NCBI GenBank assembly: GCA_022763925.1
Contig: JALERW010000016.1
Location: forward strand, 36,568-100,567
Reading direction: 5' to 3'
Source of the DNA: Lachnospiraceae bacterium
GTDB taxonomy: Bacteria > Bacillota > Clostridia > Lachnospirales > Lachnospiraceae
Length of the DNA stretch: 64,000 nucleotides
The position numbers and the translations under genes are program-made. The first letter of the stretch is position 1; each line of letters starts with the position of its first letter. The notes beneath the pieces are model-generated. The model had not been told where the DNA came from and ran no database searches. It saw only the letters and a list, made by a program, of their open reading frames with translations. Positions 41,216 through 49,276 of this stretch are shown piece by piece.

Positions 41216-42744
41216 CAAGGATTTCGGTATTGTTTCGGAAGCATCTGATACAGTCCGAGAAACAGAAGATAGAATAAAGCAACTGCTGCAACGCGTACAG
41301 AGAGGGCCAGCAGCTCCGGGGCAGAAGGGATACAGGAAAACACAGGCTCCAGGAAGAAAGCGCAGCCCACGGCAATGACAAGAAACAGGCAGGGCATCAG
41401 AATATATTCCGATGCCGGGAAAGAGAACTTCATGTAAGGACGGAGGGTATAAAAGCCCAGAAAGGTCTGAAGCAGCAGGCTGGCCAGCAGTCCCCAAAGA
41501 TATCCGCGGATGCCGAAAACCGGAACGAGGAAGAGAACGAAAAAAATGCGGAGGCTCAGGCAGCAGACATTATGAAGAAAAACTGCGGTGGTTTTTCCAA
41601 GACCGTTTATAATACTGGCCAGGGTGGAGGAAAGATACAGGAAAGGGCAGATGAAGGACAGACTTTGCATGATATCACCGGCCAGGGCATTATGAAAGAG
41701 AACGGTACCCATTTCCCGGCCGTAAAGCAGAAAAAGGCCGAGAAACAGAATGCCCAGGAGCAGGCAGTATTTGACGGTTCCCTGAATGGAATCGGATATC
41801 TGGCGGTCGTTCCTTAAGGACTGTGCCCGGGCAACCTCCGGGAGAAGAAGAACAGACACAGAATTTGTGACAGCAGTGGGAAAAAGGATCAGAGGCATGG
41901 CCATTCCGGTAAGCGCTCCGTAGAGAACCAGGGAGGTCTCCGGGGAATGTCCGTGGTTCTGAAGCCGGGCCGGAATAAGTATCGCTTCTGCACTGGAAAG
42001 CAGGTTTACGAACAGCCGGTTGGCAGTCAGAGGAAGTGCAAGGGAAATAAGGTCCGACAGTCCGGCAGATCTGTCAGACGGAGCGCTGCGGGAAGGAAGA
42101 TGGGGCTTTTTCAGGGTAAAGGCAGTGACGGAATAAAGGGTGGAAAAGAATTCTCCTGCGGCAATGGCCCAGACGGTGGAAGAAAGAGGAAGTGCCCGGC
42201 CCTCCTGCAGACTGATCCGAAAGGCTATCCAGATAAAGCACATGCGGGCACTCTGCTCTGCAAGCTGGGTGATGGACGGAACAGCGGTATGCTGAAGCCC
42301 ATAATAATAGCCGTTGATACAGGCATGAATGCTGCCGAGAGGCAGGGCAAAGGCCAGCGCCTGAAGAAGAGGGACACAGCGTTCCTCGGACAGGAAGGTG
42401 CAGGCAATGGGATCGGCGAAGGCATACAGCGCAAAGGCTGCGGACAGGGAGAGCAGGAGGGACAGCGCAAGGCCGCACCTCAGGGCAAAAGATGCCTTCT
42501 CCCGGGAAGCATTGGCAGCGACGAGCCTGGAAATCGCGGTCTGGATGCCGGAGGCACAAAGGGAGTGCAGAATGGAATAAACCGGGAAAATGAGCTGATA
42601 AATTCCCATTCCCTCTGCACCGATCACCCGGGAGAGGAATATTCTATAGAAGAATCCCATGACCCTGGAGAGAAGTCCCGCCAGGGTGAGAAAGAAGGTC
42701 CCGCGGATCAGAGGATGGGATGCCAGGGTAATCGTTTTTTTCAT
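41188..42744 (-). CDS. spoVB: SpoVB-like polysaccharide/lipid flippase (MOP superfamily)
   Basis: 518 aa from ATG at 42744 (GGAG 7 nt upstream). About fourteen helices. N-terminal TLAGLLSRVMGFFYRIFLSR and GAEGMGIYQLIFPVYSI are the SpoVB/MviN-type signature. In Bacillus SpoVB is needed for spore cortex and likely moves a lipid-linked precursor. Transcribed away from the isc operon, from a promoter that overlaps the isc one. MATE or O-antigen flippase is the alternative within the same superfamily. Confidence 0.85.
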   Translation of the reverse strand: MKKTITLASHPLIRGTFFLTLAGLLSRVMGFFYRIFLSRVIGAEGMGIYQLIFPVYSILHSLCASGIQTAISRLVAANASREKASFALRCGLALSLLLSLSAAFALYAFADPIACTFLSEERCVPLLQALAFALPLGSIHACINGYYYGLQHTAVPSITQLAEQSARMCFIWIAFRISLQEGRALPLSSTVWAIAAGEFFSTLYSVTAFTLKKPHLPSRSAPSDRSAGLSDLISLALPLTANRLFVNLLSSAEAILIPARLQNHGHSPETSLVLYGALTGMAMPLILFPTAVTNSVSVLLLPEVARAQSLRNDRQISDSIQGTVKYCLLLGILFLGLFLLYGREMGTVLFHNALAGDIMQSLSFICPFLYLSSTLASIINGLGKTTAVFLHNVCCLSLRIFFVLFLVPVFGIRGYLWGLLASLLLQTFLGFYTLRPYMKFSFPASEYILMPCLFLVIAVGCAFFLEPVFSCIPSAPELLALSVRVAAVALFYLLFLGLYQMLPKQYRNPCRQRKKNGI

Positions 42745-42781
42745 AAGAACTCCGTAACGGTTCTTTTTGTAAATATATTCT

Positions 42782-42810
42782 TTTATAGGGCTTGACAGAA
42801 CCTCGGGCAA
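42782..42810 (-). promoter_or_regulatory. spoVB promoter (minus strand), overlapping the isc promoter
   Basis: On minus: TTGCCC (42810-42805), 17-bp spacer, TATAAA (42787-42782). It overlaps the plus-strand isc promoter by 19 bp, so the two polymerases would compete. Confidence 0.55.
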
Positions 42811-42820
42811 GTGATATCCT
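42792..42820 (+). promoter_or_regulatory. Promoter of the rrf2-iscS-iscU-mnmA operon
   Basis: TTGACA (42792-42797), 17-bp spacer, TATCCT (42815-42820). Confidence 0.82.
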
Positions 42821-42827
42821 ACAAATA

Positions 42828-42850
42828 AATCCGAGTAAAATAGTCGGATT
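42828..42850 (+). promoter_or_regulatory. Rrf2-type operator, likely autoregulatory
   Basis: AATCCGA (42828-42834) and TCGGATT (42844-42850) form a perfect 7-bp inverted repeat with a 9-bp spacer (GTAAAATAG), directly downstream of the -10. It suits repression by the Rrf2 protein encoded just after it. Confidence 0.7.
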
Positions 42851-42873
42851 TTCGATAGGGAGGGAGAACCGGA

Positions 42874-43326
42874 ATGAAGCTTTCGACAAAGGGAAGATAT
42901 GGTCTGCGGGCACTTCTGGATCTTGCTGTCCATCAGGGAAACGGCACGGTTTCCATCCAGAGCATTGCGGCAAGGCAGAATATATCCGAAAGGTACCTGG
43001 AGCAGCTGATTGCAAAGCTGAAGAAGGCCGGTCTGGTAAGCAGTATCCGCGGAGCCGGAGGAGGTTATCGTCTGGCGAAGGATGCAGAGGATATTTCTGT
43101 GGGAGACATTCTGAGGGCACTGGAAGGCAGTCTGGATGCGGTGGAGTGTCCCGGGCTTATGGAGGATGGGGCGTGCAGTACCAAGGACCAGTGTGTGACC
43201 AAATATGTATGGAAGCGCGTGAATGACAGCATCAACCGTACCGTGGATGAAATCAAACTCAGTCAGCTGGTTGAAGAAAGCAAAAAAGCAATAGAAAATT
43301 ATGGGGCATGTACGTCATGTCAGTAA
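42874..43326 (+). CDS. Rrf2-family regulator, IscR/CymR-like, with Cys ligands
   Basis: 150 aa. Winged helix with MKLSTKGRYGLRALLDLA, SERYLEQLIAKLKKAGLV and SIRGAGGGYRLA, the Rrf2 core. Cys92, Cys101 and Cys107 (ECPGLMEDGACSTKDQC) match the three-Cys [2Fe-2S] pattern of IscR, though the first gap is longer than in E. coli. A CxxC-type pair ends the protein (CTSC). Bacillus CymR lacks these Cys but heads an equivalent cymR-yrvO-mnmA locus, so this could be the cluster-sensing counterpart. It may regulate its own operon and perhaps the Cys/Met operons. Confidence 0.9.
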   Translation: MKLSTKGRYGLRALLDLAVHQGNGTVSIQSIAARQNISERYLEQLIAKLKKAGLVSSIRGAGGGYRLAKDAEDISVGDILRALEGSLDAVECPGLMEDGACSTKDQCVTKYVWKRVNDSINRTVDEIKLSQLVEESKKAIENYGACTSCQ

Positions 43327-43340
43327 GGAGTGCATATACT

Positions 43341-44525
43341 ATGAAGAAACTGATTTATCTGGATAACGCAGCGACGACGAAGACTGCACCGGAGGTAGTG
43401 GAGGCAATGCTTCCATATTTTACGGAGTTTTACGGAAATCCGTCCAGTGTATACGAATTTTCCGGACATTCCAAGGAAGCCATCGCAAAAAGCCGTGAGA
43501 CCATTGCAAAGGCACTGGGAGCAAAGCCGGAGGAGATTTATTTCACCGCAGGCGGAAGTGAGTCGGATAACTGGGCCCTGAAGGCAACGGCAGAGGCTTA
43601 TGCAGACAAGGGAAAACATATTATTACCACAAAGATCGAGCATCATGCAATTCTGCATACCGCAGAATATCTGGAAAAGAGAGGGTTCGAGGTAACCTAC
43701 CTGGACGTGGATGAAAGTGGTGTGGTGAAGCTGGAGGAGCTGAAGAAGGCGATCCGCCCGGACACGATTCTGATTTCCGTTATGTATGCAAATAACGAGA
43801 TCGGAACGATTCAGCCTATCCGGGAGATCGGACAGATTGCTCATGAGCATGGCATTCTGTTCCATACAGATGCGGTCCAGGCTTTCGGACAGGTGCCGAT
43901 TTCTGTGGATGACTGCCACATTGACATGCTGAGCTCCAGCGGACATAAGCTGAACGGCCCCAAGGGGATCGGTTTCCTGTATATCCGCAAGGGTGTGAAG
44001 ATCCGTTCCTTTGTACACGGCGGAGCCCAGGAGCGCAAACGCCGTGCGGGAACCGAGAATGTCCCGGGTATTGTGGGCTACGGAGCAGCGGTGGAGCGTG
44101 CTGTGAATACCATGACCGAGCGTACGGCAAAAGAGGCGGAGATGAGAGATTATCTGATTGACCGGATCTTAAAGGAAGTTCCCTATGTGCGGCTGAATGG
44201 CCACCGCACAAACCGTCTGCCCAATAACGCAAATTTCAGCTTCCAGTTTGTGGAAGGAGAATCCCTTCTGATCATGCTGGATATGAAGGGCATCTGCGGT
44301 TCCAGCGGCTCTGCCTGCACATCGGGCTCTCTGGATCCTTCTCATGTTCTGATGGCTATCGGCCTGCCGCATGAGATTGCCCATGGTTCTCTTCGTCTGA
44401 CCTTAAATGAAGAGATCACCAGGGAAGACATCGACTATGTGGTGGATTCTGTCAAGGAAATCGTACAGAAATTAAGAGATATGTCTCCTCTGTATGAGGA
44501 TTTTGTGAAAAAACAGGCGAAATAG
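43341..44525 (+). CDS. iscS: Cysteine desulfurase (IscS/NifS)
   Basis: PLP enzyme that takes sulfur from Cys for Fe-S clusters and tRNA thiolation. 394 aa from ATG 43341 (AAGGAG 10 nt upstream). MKKLIYLDNAATTKTAPEV start, PLP Lys in SSSGHKLNGPKGIG, active Cys in GSSGSACTSGSLDPSHVLMA. Second gene of the operon, upstream of iscU and mnmA, its two sulfur acceptors. Confidence 0.97.
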   Translation: MKKLIYLDNAATTKTAPEVVEAMLPYFTEFYGNPSSVYEFSGHSKEAIAKSRETIAKALGAKPEEIYFTAGGSESDNWALKATAEAYADKGKHIITTKIEHHAILHTAEYLEKRGFEVTYLDVDESGVVKLEELKKAIRPDTILISVMYANNEIGTIQPIREIGQIAHEHGILFHTDAVQAFGQVPISVDDCHIDMLSSSGHKLNGPKGIGFLYIRKGVKIRSFVHGGAQERKRRAGTENVPGIVGYGAAVERAVNTMTERTAKEAEMRDYLIDRILKEVPYVRLNGHRTNRLPNNANFSFQFVEGESLLIMLDMKGICGSSGSACTSGSLDPSHVLMAIGLPHEIAHGSLRLTLNEEITREDIDYVVDSVKEIVQKLRDMSPLYEDFVKKQAK

Positions 44526-44543
44526 GTAGGAGGAAAACAGACT

Positions 44544-44981
44544 ATGTACAGTGAAAAGGTAATGGATCATTTTCAAAACCCGAGAAATGTGGGTGAGATA
44601 GAAAACGCCAGCGGTGTCGGAACCGTGGGCAACGCGAAATGCGGGGATATCATGCGAATGTATCTGGATATTGATGATAACGGAATTATTCAGGACTGTA
44701 AATTCAAAACCTTCGGCTGTGGTGCGGCTGTGGCTACCAGCAGTATGGCGACAGAGCTTGTAAAGGGTAAGACCATTCAGGAAGCCCTTGAGGTGACGAA
44801 TAAGGCGGTTATGGAAGCTCTGGATGGGCTTCCTCCCGTAAAGGTGCATTGCTCTCTGCTGGCCGAGGAGGCCATTCATGCGGCACTCTGGGATTACGCA
44901 GAAAAGAACGGCATTGTGATAGAAGGACTGGACAAACCGGTTTCCGATATCAGTGAGCATGAAGAGGAAGAGGAATACTGA
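44544..44981 (+). CDS. iscU: Fe-S cluster scaffold IscU (NifU N-terminal type)
   Basis: 145 aa. MYSEKVMDHFQNPRNVGEIE start and the three cluster Cys: NAKCGD, FGCGAAVATSS and VHCSLLAEEA, plus Asp in the first motif. Extra acidic C-terminus (EHEEEEEY). Receives sulfur from IscS. AGGAGG upstream; 18 bp after iscS. Confidence 0.96.
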   Translation: MYSEKVMDHFQNPRNVGEIENASGVGTVGNAKCGDIMRMYLDIDDNGIIQDCKFKTFGCGAAVATSSMATELVKGKTIQEALEVTNKAVMEALDGLPPVKVHCSLLAEEAIHAALWDYAEKNGIVIEGLDKPVSDISEHEEEEEY

Positions 44982-44986
44982 TCCGT

Positions 44987-46063
44987 ATGAAGAAAAAGAA
45001 AGCGGTGGTCGGAATGTCCGGGGGCGTGGATTCCTCCGTGGCAGCCTATCTGCTGAAGGAGCAGGGCTACGAAGTGATTGGTGTTACGATGCAGATCTGG
45101 CAGGATGAGGACGAGCTTTCTCTGGAAGAGAACGGAGGCTGCTGCGGCCTGTCTGCTGTGGAGGATGCCAGAAGGGTGGCTGCTCAGCTTCAGATCCCCT
45201 ATTATGTGATGAATTTTAAAAAGGTGTTCAAAGAGAAGGTCATGGATTATTTCACGGAGGAATATCTGTGCGGAAGAACACCGAACCCGTGCATTGCCTG
45301 CAACCGTTATGTGAAATGGGAGGCTCTGCTTTCCCGGTGTATGGATATCGGAGCAGATTATATTGCCACCGGACATTATGCAAGGATCATGCGGCTGCGG
45401 GGAGGAAGATACACGCTGGCGCAGTCTGTGACAGCCGAAAAGGATCAGACCTATGCGCTGTATAATCTGACGCAGGAGCAGCTTGCGCATACCCTGATGC
45501 CTGTCGGGGATTATTCCAAGGATGAGATCCGCCGGATAGCGGAGCAGATCGGCCTTCGGGTGGCCCACAAGCCGGACAGTCAGGAAATCTGTTTTGTTCC
45601 GGATCATGATTATGCCGGCTTTATTGAGCGGACATCGGGACAGAGGATTGAAGAAGGAAATTTTGTAAACCGGGACGGAAAAATTCTCGGAAAACACCGG
45701 GGAATCATTCATTATACCATCGGTCAGCGTAAAGGTCTCAACCTTTCTATGGGGCATCCGGTATTTGTAACCGGGATTCGTCCAGAAACCAATGAGGTAG
45801 TGATCGGAGAGTCCAAGGAGCTGTTCGGCCGTGTGGTGCGGGCCCGGAATGTGAATTTCATGTCTGTGCCGGGGCTTGACGGCTCGGTGCGCGCCATGGC
45901 AAAGATCCGGTATAATCACAGAGGAGATACCTGTCTGGTGGAGATGGAGGACGAGGATACGATCCGCTGTACCTTTGATGAACCGGTTCGGGCGGCTACG
46001 CCGGGACAGGCACTGGTTATTTACAGGGATGGCTGTGTCCTGGGAGGCGGAACAATTATATAA
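44987..46063 (+). CDS. mnmA: tRNA 2-thiouridylase MnmA
   Basis: Makes the 2-thio group of wobble uridine (s2U34). 358 aa. PP-loop GMSGGVDSSVAAYLL, catalytic Cys in NPCIACNRYVKW and GEICFV-like SQEICFVPDHDYAGFI, C-terminal VRAATPGQALVIYRDGCVLGGG. Six bp after iscU; ribosome site is weak, so coupling is likely. Same order as Bacillus yrvO-mnmA. A bidirectional terminator follows. Confidence 0.96.
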   Translation: MKKKKAVVGMSGGVDSSVAAYLLKEQGYEVIGVTMQIWQDEDELSLEENGGCCGLSAVEDARRVAAQLQIPYYVMNFKKVFKEKVMDYFTEEYLCGRTPNPCIACNRYVKWEALLSRCMDIGADYIATGHYARIMRLRGGRYTLAQSVTAEKDQTYALYNLTQEQLAHTLMPVGDYSKDEIRRIAEQIGLRVAHKPDSQEICFVPDHDYAGFIERTSGQRIEEGNFVNRDGKILGKHRGIIHYTIGQRKGLNLSMGHPVFVTGIRPETNEVVIGESKELFGRVVRARNVNFMSVPGLDGSVRAMAKIRYNHRGDTCLVEMEDEDTIRCTFDEPVRAATPGQALVIYRDGCVLGGGTII

Positions 46064-46074
46064 ACGAAAAAGGG

Positions 46075-46121
46075 AATCGGGGACAGTCCCTGCGAATTGC
46101 AGGAGCTGTCCCCGATTTTCG
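46075..46121. terminator. Bidirectional terminator between mnmA and the KamA-like gene
   Basis: AATCGGGGACAG (46075-46086) pairs perfectly with CTGTCCCCGATT (46106-46117), with an inner CCTGC/GCAGG stem; T-rich after it and A-rich before it. Confidence 0.9.
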
Positions 46122-46137
46122 AAAAGAAAGGCGGAAT

Positions 46138-47256
46138 TTACGATTGACACTGCCGCTCTGGTCCGTCCAGCCAGCAGGCATCATCCGGCAGTGCTTTCAG
46201 GAACATGGTGCCCAGATTATTTTTATCGCGGGCCTCATGGTATTTGAACATCATCCTGCCGTCCCATTCGCCGAGTATCTCAATTTTTCCGGTGGGATGG
46301 GACATACAGTAGCGGACACATTTGCCAAGACCGTTCTGCATGGCTTTTGCTTCCTCTACGATTCGTGCCCCTTCTTTCAGGGGCACCTGGAACTGGTTTT
46401 TTACCCCGGTCACCGGGCGGCACTGGAAAATATAATAGGGAGCGATTCCCCAGGAGGTTAATTCTTTGAGGAGCTGCCCAAGGATAAGGGGAGTATCGTT
46501 AACACCGCGCAGCAGGACCGTCTGGTTTTTTACGACCACACCGGAAGCCTTAAGTGCTTCCACTGCCTGCCGTGCCTGTGGAGTAAATTCTCTCGGATGA
46601 TTGAACTGAGTCACCACATAAATCTGCCTGATGGAGCTGTAATGCTTCAGCATCTGCAGAAGCTCGGTATCTTCATAAATGCGCATGGGATAGACCACAG
46701 GCATACGGGTGCCGAAACGGATGCAGTCCAGATGGTCTATGTCAGCCAGATAAGCCAGATAGTGACACAGCACCTTATTGGGGTTCATAAAAGAATCCCC
46801 GCCGGAAATGAGAACATTGGTGATTTCCTCGTGCTCCTGAATATATTGGAACATTTCATCCATATGGGTGGCAATCTCTTCATCAGGAAGCCCCACCAGA
46901 CGTTTGCGGAAGCAGTGTCTGCAGTACATGGCGCAGCGGCTGGTGGAAAGGATCAGGGCAGTTTCGTCATATTTGTGCTGAAGGCCGGTGATAACTGTGT
47001 TGTCAGCTTCCCCGCTGGTATCAAAGCTGCCGCTCATGTCCGTCTCCTCAATGGAGGGAGTGCACATTTTCCTGATCGGATCCGCAGGATCCTTCCAGTC
47101 AATCAGGTCAAGATAATATTGCGGAATACAAAATGGGTAACGTTCCTGAATCGCGGAAAGCTTCCGAGTCTGCTCTTCATCAAGCTTAAGAATACCTGCC
47201 AGCTCTTCTGTGCGGGTTATGCAGCGTGTCAAGTGGTTTTCATAGGAATTGCTCAT
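46138..47256 (-). CDS. KamA-family radical SAM enzyme (lysine 2,3-aminomutase-like)
   Basis: 372 aa from ATG 47256 (GGTGAT-type site upstream; a GTG three codons earlier is possible). Radical SAM cluster CAMYCRHCFRKR, PLP-type features, VLISGGDSFMNPNKV, RFGTRMPVVYPMRI and VLLRGVNDTPLIL. Shorter than clostridial lysine aminomutase (about 416) and nearer EpmB-type enzymes, but no epmA/efp genes adjoin. Substrate uncertain: lysine, glutamate or another amino acid. Confidence 0.85.
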   Translation of the reverse strand: MSNSYENHLTRCITRTEELAGILKLDEEQTRKLSAIQERYPFCIPQYYLDLIDWKDPADPIRKMCTPSIEETDMSGSFDTSGEADNTVITGLQHKYDETALILSTSRCAMYCRHCFRKRLVGLPDEEIATHMDEMFQYIQEHEEITNVLISGGDSFMNPNKVLCHYLAYLADIDHLDCIRFGTRMPVVYPMRIYEDTELLQMLKHYSSIRQIYVVTQFNHPREFTPQARQAVEALKASGVVVKNQTVLLRGVNDTPLILGQLLKELTSWGIAPYYIFQCRPVTGVKNQFQVPLKEGARIVEEAKAMQNGLGKCVRYCMSHPTGKIEILGEWDGRMMFKYHEARDKNNLGTMFLKALPDDACWLDGPERQCQS

Positions 47257-47282
47257 CTTTATCACCCCATACAAATATATTC

Positions 47283-47298
47283 ATCAGCAGTTGCTGAT
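47283..47298. promoter_or_regulatory. Palindrome between the KamA-like and MarR genes
   Basis: ATCAGCA (47283-47289) and TGCTGAT (47292-47298) with 2-bp spacing; upstream of the KamA-like start, a plausible MarR-type operator. Confidence 0.4.
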
Positions 47299-47318
47299 TT
47301 GATTGTAACAATAAAATT

Positions 47319-47349
47319 GATAAAAGTCAAATATAGATAAAAGACAAAT
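47319..47349 (+). repeat. Tandem 14-bp direct repeat upstream of the marR -35
   Basis: GATAAAAGTCAAAT (47319-47332) and GATAAAAGACAAAT (47336-47349), 13 of 14 identical, period 17, ending 2 bp before the -35. Confidence 0.6.
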
Positions 47350-47350
47350 G

Positions 47351-47379
47351 TTGACAAACGCAGGAGAGCAGGATATATT
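47351..47379 (+). promoter_or_regulatory. marR promoter
   Basis: TTGACA (47351-47356), 17-bp spacer, TATATT (47374-47379). Confidence 0.82.
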
Positions 47380-47399
47380 GAGGATGAGGGGTGATATAT

Positions 47400-47843
47400 A
47401 TGGAGGATATGTGCGGAGTTGTTCTGTCTCTGTTAGAAATTTTTCGCCTGAGTCAGAAATATATGCTGGGAAATTTTGGAGAGGCCAATCGTAAACTCAC
47501 AAAAACGCAATTTTTTATCATCATGGCCATATGGAAGAAGAAAAATATGTCTATGTCCCAGGTGGCTTCTGCGATCTCGGCATCCAAGGAACAGACGACC
47601 AGGGCAATGATACCATTGGAGGAAGAGGGATATGTCCGGCGATATCACGATGAGAAGAATCGCAGGATTGTCCGGGTGGAAATGACGGAAAAAGGATATG
47701 GGGTGCTGGACCGCGTGAGGAATCATATGATTTCCAATCTGGGGAAACGTCTGGAACTGCTCACAGAAGAGGAGCAGGAATGGTTTTCGGATGCGGCTGA
47801 CCGGATGCTGGAGTTGATGCTGAAAATTGATGGAGCAGTATAG
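47400..47843 (+). CDS. MarR-family transcriptional regulator
   Basis: 147 aa from ATG 47400. Winged-helix core: LTKTQFFIIMAIWKKKNMSMS, ASAISASKEQTTRAMIPLEEEGYV (recognition helix), HDEKNRRIVRVEMTEKG wing. Divergent from the KamA-like gene and likely to control it and itself; ligand unknown. A terminator follows at 47856. Confidence 0.88.
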   Translation: MEDMCGVVLSLLEIFRLSQKYMLGNFGEANRKLTKTQFFIIMAIWKKKNMSMSQVASAISASKEQTTRAMIPLEEEGYVRRYHDEKNRRIVRVEMTEKGYGVLDRVRNHMISNLGKRLELLTEEEQEWFSDAADRMLELMLKIDGAV

Positions 47844-47855
47844 ATGAAAAGAAGG

Positions 47856-47884
47856 AGAATGTGCCCTGGCACATTCTTTTTTTG
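47856..47884 (+). terminator. Intrinsic terminator after marR
   Basis: AGAATGTGCC (47856-47865) pairs with GGCACATTCT (47868-47877); T-run through 47883. The padR -35 begins right after. Confidence 0.88.
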
Positions 47885-47933
47885 TTGACATACATAGATT
47901 ATCAAGGTAAAATATACATAGAATATCAAGGTA
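47885..47933 (+). promoter_or_regulatory. padR promoter with two PadR-like operator repeats
   Basis: TTGACA (47885-47890), 17-bp spacer, TAAAAT (47908-47913). ACATAGATTATCAAGGTA (47892-47909) and ACATAGAATATCAAGGTA (47916-47933) are 17/18 identical with period 24, one filling the spacer and one covering the start, as expected for autorepression. Confidence 0.72.
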
Positions 47934-47968
47934 TAAATAGGGGAAGAAAGGAAAGGGGGATTTTGTAA

Positions 47969-48313
47969 ATGGCAGGAGAAAAGGGACTTCTGGGCGGAAG
48001 TATTCAGCTGATGCTTCTGGCACTGCTTTCGGAGAAGGATTTTTATGGTTATCAGATCATAAAGGAGCTGGAGAAGAGGAGCGAATCTGTCTTTCAGCTG
48101 AAGGAGGGAACCCTGTATCCGGTTCTGCACCGGATGCAGAATCAGGGACTGTTAAACAGCTATGATCAGGATACGGAGAATGGAAAACGAAGGAAATATT
48201 ACCGGATCACAGAGAAGGGGAGAAGACAGCTGGTATCCGAGAAGGAGGAATGGAGAAGCTTCACCGCGTCTGTGAACCGTGTGATTGGAGGAAGTCTGTA
48301 TGCAGGTGCATGA
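47969..48313 (+). CDS. PadR-family transcriptional regulator
   Basis: 114 aa. MAGEKGLLGGSIQLMLLALLS, FYGYQIIKELEKRSE, LKEGTLYPVLHRMQNQGLL and RRKYYRITEKG form the PadR winged helix, short C-terminal dimer helix. It overlaps the following gene remnant by 14 bp. PadR proteins usually control a transporter or permease; here the partner is broken. Confidence 0.92.
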   Translation: MAGEKGLLGGSIQLMLLALLSEKDFYGYQIIKELEKRSESVFQLKEGTLYPVLHRMQNQGLLNSYDQDTENGKRRKYYRITEKGRRQLVSEKEEWRSFTASVNRVIGGSLYAGA

Positions 48314-48567
48314 GTGGGAGGAATACCTGGAGCAGGTAACTAATCATGTCCGTTTTAAGTACGATCATCCGGATATCCGCCTGGAACTTCGGGCACACCT
48401 GGAGGACCGCACAGAGGATTTTCTCCTGGAAGGCTGTTCACTGGAGGAGGCGGGGATATCAGGGCTTTGACTATGACCGGGGAGAAGAATATGGTGAACT
48501 GGTTTTCGTTGTACGTTCAGATGCCAGGGGAAAGGTAGACGATGTACATATTGCAACCGAATCCTGA
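48300..48567 (+). pseudogene. Truncated permease-prefix-domain protein
   Basis: From ATG 48300 it reads MQVHEWEEYLEQVTNHVRFK and ELRAHLEDRTEDFLLEG, the N-terminal 'permease prefix' domain usually joined to a membrane part and found after PadR genes. It stops at 48470 after about 56 residues. In another frame a sensible C-terminal-looking piece follows (GFDYDRGEEYGELVFVVRSD, then DDVHIATES) to 48567. This suggests an internal deletion near 48455 that removed the membrane region and fused two ends out of frame. Confidence 0.6.
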
Positions 48568-48587
48568 TCCCGGAAGGAGGATGAACT

Positions 48588-49157
48588 GTGAGCCGGAAGA
48601 AAAGAATGTTGATGGAGCTGATCCTTCTGTTTCTGCTTGTTTTTATATATCTGAGGTTATCTCATAGCTATCTGAGTGCAGAGCAGCTTCTTCATGCCAA
48701 TGAGAGGGGATTGCATTACGGACCGTCTCAAGAATTTCTTCTGGAGCACAAAAAAGGTACCAATGTGCTTGCAGTAGGGCTTGTGGATGAACGGAGCCTT
48801 TCTGTGATTCAGGGGAAACAATGGGGGCCGATATACCGCCTGAGAAGCGGAGGTATTACCGGCTTCTGGAGTATTTCCGGTGGCCGGAAGGCAGACAGCT
48901 TTATATGCCGGAACGACGGGGTTTTGCTGGGGCTGGTGGATATGAAAGCATTACCCGAAGCGGCCTCTGTCATCTGCTATGTATATATGGGGAAGAAAGA
49001 GGAGGATGGGTGGACCCTGAAAGCAAATGTACAGAGAAATGGATTTTTCCGGACAGACATACAGGTGCCGGAAGAGAATGGAGACGAATTTTGCCACATG
49101 GGACTGATGAAAGTCTATGATTGCGAAGGGAAACTGCTTTTTACAGAGGACTTTTGA
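48588..49157 (+). CDS. Membrane-anchored hypothetical protein
   Basis: 189 aa from GTG 48588 (AAGGAGG 7 nt upstream). N-terminal anchor helix (MLMELILLFLLVFIYLRLS), then an extracytoplasmic beta-rich domain with GRKADSFICRNDGVLLGLVD and VYDCEGKLLFTEDF. No family recognised. Follows the PadR locus in the same orientation and probably in its transcript. Confidence 0.7.
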   Translation: MSRKKRMLMELILLFLLVFIYLRLSHSYLSAEQLLHANERGLHYGPSQEFLLEHKKGTNVLAVGLVDERSLSVIQGKQWGPIYRLRSGGITGFWSISGGRKADSFICRNDGVLLGLVDMKALPEAASVICYVYMGKKEEDGWTLKANVQRNGFFRTDIQVPEENGDEFCHMGLMKVYDCEGKLLFTEDF

Positions 49158-49194
49158 GAATAAAACCAGAATAAAAAGGGAAGGAAAATACTGG

Positions 49195-49223
49195 TTGACA
49201 GTCAGGTTTAGAGGCGATATGAT
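49195..49223 (+). promoter_or_regulatory. Promoter of the ZIP transporter gene
   Basis: TTGACA (49195-49200), 17-bp spacer, TATGAT (49218-49223). Confidence 0.85.
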
Positions 49224-49232
49224 ATATTTAAT

Positions 49233-49247
49233 CAGTAATGATTATCA
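49233..49247 (+). promoter_or_regulatory. Fur/Zur-like metal box
   Basis: CAGTAATGATTATCA contains TAATGATTA; the right half ATTATCA is a perfect Fur half-site and the TAATNATTA core also suits Zur. It covers the expected transcript start of the ZIP gene. Confidence 0.55.
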
Positions 49248-49276
49248 ATATTATAATTAGATTGAGAGGGATGAAG

